5,048 nt of DNA. Source: Planctomycetota bacterium. Its GTDB lineage: Bacteria > Planctomycetota > UBA1135 > UBA2386. Each line of letters opens with the position of its first letter. The first letter of the stretch is position 1. The notes beneath the pieces are model-generated. The model was not told where the DNA came from, did no database searches, and saw only the letters and a program-made list of their open reading frames with translations. Of the stretch, positions 1 to 5,048 are shown in pieces. Location: assembly GCA_947455805.1 (NCBI GenBank), contig CANGSN010000268.1:1-5048 (forward strand), in the 5' to 3' direction. Both the position numbers and the translations under genes were made by a program.

Positions 1-308
1 GCGGCCGGCGGCTCGGCTTCGTTCGCCTCGACTGCGGCCCCGACGGCATCGCCGAGGTGACCATCGTCGTCGCCCCCGACTGCCGCCGCGGCGGCTTCGG
101 CCGCGCAATGTTCCGAGCGGCCCTGCTGCGGGCCCGCCAGATCGGCCTGCGCGGGCTGGTGGCGCTGGTCGACCTGACCAACCAGCCGGCGCTCCGCTTC
201 TTCGACGAAGTCGGCTTCCAGCCCGCCGGCCGCGTCGGCGACCGGTTGCGGCTGTGGCGGCACGTGCACGCCGGCGACCACCAGCGCCCGCTCGACATCC
301 AGGTGTGA
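1..308 (+). CDS. GNAT-family N-acetyltransferase, C-terminal part (5' end outside window)
   Basis: The reading frame is open from base 3 and gives 101 visible residues before a TGA at 306-308; the true start lies upstream of the window. GNAT enzymes transfer an acetyl group from acetyl-CoA to an amine, usually in the cytoplasm. The visible part contains the acetyl-CoA pyrophosphate-binding motif A: strand EVTIVVAP (visible residues 18-25) followed by R28-R-G-G-F-G33, matching R/Q-x-x-G-x-G/A. Motif B follows as N60-QPALRFFDEVGF, the usual C-terminal helix and strand. The upstream strand GFVRLD resembles the one before motif A in PseH-like and general GNAT proteins. An internal GTG at 57 would cut through the conserved fold, so it is not the start. 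The substrate cannot be told from this fragment. The family call is firm; specificity is unknown. Confidence 0.85.
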   Translation, partial: GRRLGFVRLDCGPDGIAEVTIVVAPDCRRGGFGRAMFRAALLRARQIGLRGLVALVDLTNQPALRFFDEVGFQPAGRVGDRLRLWRHVHAGDHQRPLDIQV

Positions 309-482
309 GCCGGTTGGCCCGCTGCGCGAGCAAGCTCGGCGATGGCTGGGACGTCGCAACGCGGTTCCCATCGAACGTCAGGTCGGCGCGATCCGCCATG
401 CTGCGGCGACCGTTCGCAGCGCGACCTGTGTGATCGCGGTGGATGGGCAGCCGCGCAAACGCCCGCTGCGAACGCGCCGCGC

Positions 483-511
483 TTGACCCGCACACCAGCG
501 GTCGGAACCAT
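483..511 (+). promoter_or_regulatory. Weak sigma-70-like promoter candidate for asnS
   Basis: TTGACC at 483-488 matches five of six bases of the -35 consensus. After a 17-nt spacer, AACCAT at 506-511 matches only three of six bases of the -10 consensus. A transcript from here would carry a leader of roughly 55-60 nt before the asnS ATG. In DNA this GC-rich such a partial match can arise by chance, so it is a candidate only. Confidence 0.2.
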
Positions 512-565
512 GCTCGGCCTTCGTGCGCGGCCATCGCCGTGCGCCCGGCGCTCGTGCGCCGCCTC

Positions 566-569
566 GAGG
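566..569 (+). promoter_or_regulatory. Shine-Dalgarno site that supports the asnS start at 575
   Basis: GAGG lies five nucleotides before the ATG at 575. This favours 575 over an in-frame upstream start at 443, which would add 44 residues unlike any AsnS N-terminus. Confidence 0.6.
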
Positions 570-574
570 TCGTC

Positions 575-1975
<1,401 letters not shown>

Positions 1976-2166
1976 CCGACGACTCGCCTGCTCGACCTCG
2001 TCCGTTCGCCGCCTCGACCGAGCCAGGCGTCGAACTGCAGCATCACCTTGGCGCCGACCGCGACGCCGAACGCAGCGACCGCCGAGCGTCCGACGCAGTC
2101 GGCGAGCAGGCTCTGCACCAGCGCATCGCCGAGCGTGCCGCCGGCCGTGGCGTCAGCGGGTCGCGA
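1976..2166. other. Convergent intergenic region between asnS and the small transporter-subunit gene
   Basis: This 191-bp gap separates two converging genes. No classical terminator with a T-run is visible. The only compact hairpin noticed is CCGAC-GCA-GTCGG at 2090-2102, with a five-base-pair stem. On the minus strand the frame stays open after the stop codon of the upstream small gene, running to 1903, but no start with a ribosome binding site and no recognisable family could be found. I do not annotate a gene here. Confidence 0.45.
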
Positions 2167-2310
2167 TCACGGGCCGAGGCCGCCGGGCAGGTCCGGCTCG
2201 TCGTGCGGCGGGAACAGCACGCGCTTGAAGCACCAGAAGGTGAGCGCGGTGACGCCGAGGATCGACGCCAGCATGAACGTCCAACCGAGCGCGGTGAGGG
2301 ATGCGAGCAT
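2167..2310 (-). CDS. Small single-pass membrane protein, MetS-like NSS transporter small subunit
   Basis: A 47-aa frame begins at the ATG 2310-2308 and ends with TGA at 2169-2167. Residues 3-27 (ASLTALGWTF, then MLASILGVTALTFWC) form one hydrophobic membrane segment. Next comes a positively charged patch, FKRVLF (28-33), then a short acidic, proline/glycine-rich tail (HDEPDLPGG). Size, single helix plus basic tail, and position directly after an NSS symporter match the small subunits described for bacterial NSS transporters, such as MetS with MetP in Corynebacterium, and similar symporter accessory proteins. Those are thought to be needed for activity or assembly of the large subunit in the inner membrane. 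Its start lies 14 nt after the symporter stop codon, and a strong AGGAG precedes it by seven nucleotides, so the two are very likely co-transcribed. The MetS assignment rests on context and architecture rather than a strong sequence match. Confidence 0.8.
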   Translation of the reverse strand: MLASLTALGWTFMLASILGVTALTFWCFKRVLFPPHDEPDLPGGLGP

Positions 2311-2317
2311 GGTGGGT

Positions 2318-2322
2318 CTCCT
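2318..2322 (-). promoter_or_regulatory. Strong Shine-Dalgarno for the 47-aa membrane protein
   Basis: On the minus strand AGGAG reads from 2322 to 2318, seven nucleotides before the ATG at 2310 and just after the symporter stop codon. This is the clearest ribosome binding site in the window and is good evidence that the short downstream frame is translated. Confidence 0.8.
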
Positions 2323-2324
2323 GG

Positions 2325-4181
2325 TCAGTCGGCCGCGGGGAGCTTGCCGTCGAGGTCACGGCCTTCGGCCTTCCAGCGGCGGGCGCCGATCGCGGTGATG
2401 GCGACGAGGCCGGCGATCGTCAGCAACAGGAACACCCAGGTGCGGCGCGCGCTGCCTGGGCTCTCCACGTCGACTTCCGCGCTGGCGGTGAAGGTCTTCG
2501 TCGTGGTGCCATCGCTGACCGTCAGCTCGAACGGCACCTCGAAGTTCTTCGCGTTTGCCGGCTCCTTGGTCGCGAACGACGGCTTCGCCGAGGAAGCGTC
2601 GGCCAGCGTCACCGGGCTGCCGCCGAGCTGCTTCCACGTGTAGGTCAGCTTGCTGCCAGCCGGGAAAGCGGCGACGAGGTCGCGTTGTGCTGCGACCGAC
2701 AGCTGCGGCGACGTCGTCACGTTGCCGAGCAGCGTGTCGACGTAGCCCGGTGCGTTGTTCAGGCAGAACCCGATCATGATCACGATCAGGTAGGCCGGGG
2801 AGACGTACTTGATCACGAACTGGAAGAACTTCGGGATGCGCAGCTGGGCGCCTTCGTGCGCCTCGGCGATGCCGCGCTCGAGGCCGAAGATCCAGCCGAA
2901 GGCGATGATCTGCACGGCGGCGACCACCATGATGAACACCGAGCCGACCCAGAAGTCGATCGTGTCGAGCGCCGTCAGGCCCTTGCTGTAGTAGAGCACG
3001 AAGGCGTTGCCGATCAGGCCCCAGACGGTGACCAGCGTCGTCGACTTCACCTTGTCGATGCCGAGCGCTTCCTCGAAGAACGCCTTGCTCGGCTGCAGCA
3101 TCGACAGCGAGCTGGTGATCGCGGCGAGGAACAGGATCAGGAAGAAGGCCGCGCCGAAGAAGTTGCCGCCCGGCATCTGGGCGAACACCATCGGCAGCGT
3201 CTTGAAGCCGAGGCTCATCGAGCCGCCGGTCGCCTGCGAGGTCAGCAGCACGCCGACGAAGACGACCGACGCGGTGACGGTGATCAGGCCGCCGAGCACG
3301 ACCTCGAAGAACTCGTTGGTCGCCGATGCCGTCAGGCCCGACAGCACCACGTCGTCCTTCTTCTTCATGTAGCTGGCGTAATTGATGATCACGCCGAAGC
3401 CGACCGACAGACTGAAGAAGATCTGGCCGGTCGCCGCGACCCAGGTCTTGAAGTTCGAGAGCTTCTCGAAGTTCGGGTTCCACAGGTAGCCGAGGCCGTC
3501 GACGACCGACTGGCCGGTGGTTCCGGCCGGCGCCGACAGCGTCAGCACGCGGATCAGGATGACGATGCCGAGCACCGCCATGACCGGCATCGCGTACTTG
3601 CAGACGGTCTCGATGCCCTTCGACAGGCCGCGGTAGACGAACCAGACGTTGCAGACGACGGTGATCACGAAGGCGATCAGCACCGGGTGCATGGTCTGGA
3701 ACAGCGCCCCGTTGTCGGCGGCTCCGACGACTTCATTGAAGAAGCCACGCGTGTGCGGCACCTGCACCGACGCGACGTCGGTCGTCGGCTCGAGCCCGAT
3801 GCCGCCGGTGCAGTACTTCCAGAAGTAGTAGAGGCACCAGCTCTCGATCAGCACGTAGTAGAAGTAGACGCCGAGCGGGATCAGCACGCCGAGCACGCCG
3901 GCGTAGCGACCGATCGGGCCCTTGCACCAGATGCCGAGGATGCCGGGCGCGCTGTGGAAGCCCTTCCTGCCGCCGTAGCGACCGATCGCCCACTCCGCCC
4001 AGCCGATCGGGATGCCCACGATCAGCAGCGCCAGGAAGTAGGGGATCATGAACGCGCCGCCGCCGTTCTCGGCGGCGTTCCCCGGGAAGCGCAGGAAGTT
4101 GCCGAGGCCGACCGCGGAGCCGGCGACGGCGAGGATGACACCGAGGCGCGAGCCCCACTGCTGCGTTGGTTGGTTCGTCAT
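2325..4181 (-). CDS. LeuT-like sodium-dependent amino-acid symporter (NSS/SNF family) with periplasmic Ig-like insert
   Basis: This 618-aa inner-membrane protein belongs to the neurotransmitter:sodium symporter family, which imports amino acids with sodium. The N-terminus aligns with Aquifex LeuT at an offset of one: the unwound TM1 segment SAVGLGNFLRFP (22-33), then AAENGGGAFMIPY. Twelve membrane segments are visible, with TM1 at about 12-35, TM6 244-272, TM8 340-372, TM11 450-476 and TM12 580-602. By LeuT equivalence, Na1 ligands A23, N28, S257 and N289 and Na2 ligands G21, V24, A353, T356 and S357 are kept, as are gate residues R31 and D409 and substrate-site Y109 and F262. E293 corresponds to LeuT E290, which predicts chloride independence. 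LeuT N21 and I359 are S22 and M361 here, so the substrate may differ. About 90 residues (484-576) resembling an Ig/PKD-type domain sit between TM11 and TM12, which makes the protein about 100 aa longer than LeuT. A small subunit gene follows 14 nt later. The start has no clear Shine-Dalgarno but fits the LeuT N-terminus. Confidence 0.96.
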   Translation of the reverse strand: MTNQPTQQWGSRLGVILAVAGSAVGLGNFLRFPGNAAENGGGAFMIPYFLALLIVGIPIGWAEWAIGRYGGRKGFHSAPGILGIWCKGPIGRYAGVLGVLIPLGVYFYYVLIESWCLYYFWKYCTGGIGLEPTTDVASVQVPHTRGFFNEVVGAADNGALFQTMHPVLIAFVITVVCNVWFVYRGLSKGIETVCKYAMPVMAVLGIVILIRVLTLSAPAGTTGQSVVDGLGYLWNPNFEKLSNFKTWVAATGQIFFSLSVGFGVIINYASYMKKKDDVVLSGLTASATNEFFEVVLGGLITVTASVVFVGVLLTSQATGGSMSLGFKTLPMVFAQMPGGNFFGAAFFLILFLAAITSSLSMLQPSKAFFEEALGIDKVKSTTLVTVWGLIGNAFVLYYSKGLTALDTIDFWVGSVFIMVVAAVQIIAFGWIFGLERGIAEAHEGAQLRIPKFFQFVIKYVSPAYLIVIMIGFCLNNAPGYVDTLLGNVTTSPQLSVAAQRDLVAAFPAGSKLTYTWKQLGGSPVTLADASSAKPSFATKEPANAKNFEVPFELTVSDGTTTKTFTASAEVDVESPGSARRTWVFLLLTIAGLVAITAIGARRWKAEGRDLDGKLPAAD

Positions 4182-4191
4182 GCAGAGCGAA

Positions 4192-4231
4192 CGAGAGGGA
4201 CGAGAGCGCGGCGGACTGTCGCGTCCTCTCG
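4192..4231 (-). promoter_or_regulatory. Possible leader hairpin just upstream of the symporter start
   Basis: CGAGAGGGACG at 4192-4202 is the reverse complement of CGTCCTCTCG at 4222-4231 apart from one bulged base, with 19 nt between them. In the symporter mRNA this would form a ten-base-pair stem ending about ten nucleotides before the ATG. The 5' arm contains GAGAGGA, a Shine-Dalgarno-like run that would be buried in the stem. A role in controlling translation is inferred only. Confidence 0.3.
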
Positions 4232-4276
4232 CGGTCCTTGCAACCCGCGGCGCCGAGAAAGCGCGTCGCGATCACG

Positions 4277-4299
4277 GAGCACGCGGCGAGTTCGTGCTC
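4277..4299. promoter_or_regulatory. Perfect 7-bp inverted repeat, possible operator
   Basis: GAGCACG at 4277-4283 and CGTGCTC at 4293-4299 are exact reverse complements separated by nine nucleotides. The 23-bp span and its position between two divergent starts fit a dimeric regulator site, but no second copy or regulator gene is visible here. Confidence 0.25.
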
Positions 4300-4349
4300 G
4301 CGTGCGCTGGCGTACCGCGGTCCAATCACGCACGACCCCGCTGCCGATC

Positions 4350-4841
4350 ATGGCCAAGAGCAAAGCCAAGAAGTCGTTCCCGAACGCCGTCCATCTGACC
4401 GTCGTCAGCGTGCCGCGCGCGCTGCGTTTCTACGAGGAGAAGCTCGGCTTCAAGCTCGGTGGCCAGTGGCCCGAAGGCGACAAGCCCGTCTACGCCAAGA
4501 TGGAGCTCGACGGCCAGGTGGTGATGCTCGGCGAACTGCCGTCGCTGGTCGAAGCGCGGCAGATGGGCCTCGACGCGCAGGAGCTCGAAGTGGTGAAGCA
4601 GGACGCGCGCGCGCTGGCCCGCGGCACCGTCGGCATCGGCGTCGCCGTCTACCTGCAGGTCAAGGACGTCGATCGCTTCGCGGCGAAGATGAAGAAGCGG
4701 CGCGTCAAGCTGCTGCTGCCGCCGAAGACGCAGTTCTACGGCGCTCGCGAGTGCGCGCTGAACGACCTCGACGGCTACCGGCTGGTGTTCTACTGCGCGG
4801 CGCCGGGGAAAGCCGACGACGCGCCGCCGGCGGACGGCTGA
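4350..4841 (+). CDS. VOC (glyoxalase/bleomycin-resistance/dioxygenase) superfamily protein
   Basis: This 163-aa, probably cytoplasmic protein has the two-module beta-alpha-beta-beta-beta layout of the VOC superfamily. Module one (about 11-62) reads PNAVHLTVVSVPRALRFYEE KLGFKLGG and ends in VVMLGE; module two (about 93-150) reads TVGIGVAVYLQVKDVDRF and ends ALNDLDGYRLVFYCA. The segment YGARECALNDLDGYRL is the typical final hairpin. H15 and E62 sit at two usual metal-ligand positions, but the module-two histidine position is non-polar (about A99) and the last strand lacks the usual glutamate, so a standard glyoxalase I metal site looks incomplete. The ATG at 4350 is chosen because it directly precedes a lysine-rich N-terminus and the first VOC strand; the open frame upstream is antisense to the symporter and arginine-rich. 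No clear Shine-Dalgarno is present. The reaction or ligand is unknown. Confidence 0.88.
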   Translation: MAKSKAKKSFPNAVHLTVVSVPRALRFYEEKLGFKLGGQWPEGDKPVYAKMELDGQVVMLGELPSLVEARQMGLDAQELEVVKQDARALARGTVGIGVAVYLQVKDVDRFAAKMKKRRVKLLLPPKTQFYGARECALNDLDGYRLVFYCAAPGKADDAPPADG

Positions 4842-4846
4842 CGCGC

Positions 4847-4883
4847 GCCGGCCATCGGTTCGGCGACCGGGTCGCGGCCCGGC
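4847..4883. terminator. Possible bidirectional GC-rich stem-loop between converging genes
   Basis: GCCGGCC at 4847-4853 can pair with GGCCCGGC at 4876-4883 with one bulge. Inside it, GCGACC (4863-4868) faces GGTCGC (4870-4875). The structure lies in the 49-bp gap between two converging stop codons. There is no T-tract on either side, so it would be at best a non-canonical terminator. Confidence 0.3.
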
Positions 4884-4890
4884 GGGACGA

Positions 4891-5048
4891 TCAGCCGCGC
4901 TTCGCCGCGGCCAGCCCCTGGCGCAGGCGGTCGGCGGTGCGCTGCGCTGGCACCGAGTTGATGTACATGTCGCCGCCGAGCTCGAGGCCCGCCATCTGGC
5001 CGGTGCGCGGCTGCAGCTCGAAGTGCCAGTGGAAGCGTTGCCCCGGGA
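4891..5048 (-). CDS. Galactose-1-phosphate uridylyltransferase-like protein, C-terminal end (5' part outside window)
   Basis: On the minus strand the last 51 codons of a gene run from the right edge to a TGA at 4893-4891. The visible residues read QRFHWHFELQPR (3-14), AGLELGGDMYINSVP (19-33), then a helix TADRLRQGLAAAKRG to the stop. This matches the C-terminal half of GalT-type HIT-superfamily enzymes, where H-x-H (here H6-W-H8) belongs to a structural metal site in the E. coli enzyme and G-x-E-x-G...YIN follows. GalT exchanges UMP between UDP-glucose and galactose-1-phosphate in the Leloir pathway. Related proteins in many bacteria act on other sugar phosphates or nucleotides, and the catalytic HPH motif is outside the window, so the substrate is not proven. 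It converges on the VOC gene with a 49-bp gap. Confidence 0.8.
   Translation of the reverse strand, partial: PGQRFHWHFELQPRTGQMAGLELGGDMYINSVPAQRTADRLRQGLAAAKRG

Larger units (their letters stand above)
309..574. other. Intergenic region between the GNAT gene and asnS
   Basis: This 266-bp stretch holds no convincing gene. Open frames crossing it are arginine-, proline- and serine-rich and look like high-GC noise. It contains two inverted-repeat pairs (372-377 with 411-416, and 379-385 with 422-428) that would exclude each other as stems. It also holds a weak promoter-like TTGACC at 483-488 and the asnS ribosome binding site at its right end. No T-rich intrinsic terminator for the GNAT gene is visible, so transcription of asnS could partly read through from upstream. 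Confidence 0.5.
4182..4349. other. Divergent intergenic region between the symporter and VOC genes
   Basis: This 168-bp region must hold the promoters for both divergent genes. I see no good -35/-10 pair on either strand; TTGCAA at 4238-4243 (+) lacks a matching -10. Two inverted repeats stand out: an imperfect ten-base-pair one at 4192-4231, beside the symporter start, and a perfect seven-base-pair one at 4277-4299, near the middle. No gene is visible. Confidence 0.5.

Noticed and set aside
327..338. CGAGC-AA-GCTCG repeat as a terminator for the GNAT gene
   Set aside because: The two-base centre leaves an effective stem of only four pairs, and there is no T-run.
443..574. N-terminal extension of asnS by 44 residues from an upstream start
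   Set aside because: The extension does not resemble any AsnS N-terminus, whereas starting at 575 gives a Shine-Dalgarno at 566-569 and the same length as E. coli AsnS.
2090..2102. CCGAC-GCA-GTCGG hairpin as an asnS terminator
   Set aside because: The stem is only five base pairs, the loop three nucleotides, and no T-run follows; such elements are expected by chance at this GC content.
2048..2398. A 116-aa plus-strand frame opposite the small subunit gene
   Set aside because: It is antisense to the 47-aa gene and the symporter 3' end, has Ser/Pro/Arg-rich composition and shows no ribosome binding site.
2356..3483. A 375-aa minus-strand frame within the symporter
   Set aside because: It is a frame-shifted shadow of the symporter, with Arg/Asp/His-rich sequence and no membrane segments or known motifs.
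2301..4349. A very long plus-strand open frame that runs without a stop through the symporter region into the VOC gene
   Set aside because: It is the antisense of the symporter; its translation is rich in Arg, Asp, Glu, His and Gln with no recognisable family. Only the part from 4350 encodes a real protein (VOC). Stop-poor antisense frames are common in high-GC genes.

Overview
This is a high-GC stretch (about two thirds G+C by eye, with most codons ending in G or C) of a bacterial chromosome. It looks like ordinary core genome. There are no insertion sequences, phage genes, CRISPR arrays, tRNAs or rRNAs. The gene set is a proteobacterial-type asparaginyl-tRNA synthetase, a LeuT-like sodium symporter carrying an Ig-like periplasmic domain, a VOC protein and a GalT-type uridylyltransferase. 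It would fit a high-GC Gram-negative lineage such as Planctomycetota or a relative, but no single marker in the window settles the phylum.

Layout, left to right: (1) the C-terminal 101 codons of a GNAT acetyltransferase (+), cut by the left edge; (2) a 266-bp gap with a possible leader structure and weak promoter; (3) a complete asnS (+), best started at 575, which gives 466 aa, the same length as the E. coli enzyme; (4) a 191-bp tail-to-tail gap; (5) on the minus strand, a two-gene unit made of a 618-aa NSS-family sodium:amino-acid symporter and, 14 nt after its stop codon, a 47-aa single-pass membrane protein with a strong Shine-Dalgarno; (6) a 168-bp divergent intergenic region with two inverted repeats; (7) a 163-aa VOC/glyoxalase-fold protein (+); (8) a 49-bp structured spacer; (9) the last 51 codons of a galactose-1-phosphate uridylyltransferase-like protein (-), cut by the right edge.

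The most interesting part is the transporter unit. Compared with LeuT, the symporter keeps the sodium ligands, the extracellular gate pair and the glutamate associated with chloride independence. Between TM11 and TM12, a loop that faces the periplasm, it carries about 90 extra residues resembling a PKD/REJ-type Ig-like domain. The 47-aa protein immediately downstream resembles the MetS-type small subunits that accompany bacterial NSS transporters such as MetP. Together they suggest a sodium-driven amino-acid importer with a small membrane partner and a periplasmic accessory domain. The remaining genes are housekeeping (asnS), probable sugar metabolism (galT-like) or of unassigned specificity (GNAT, VOC), with no visible functional link to the transporter.
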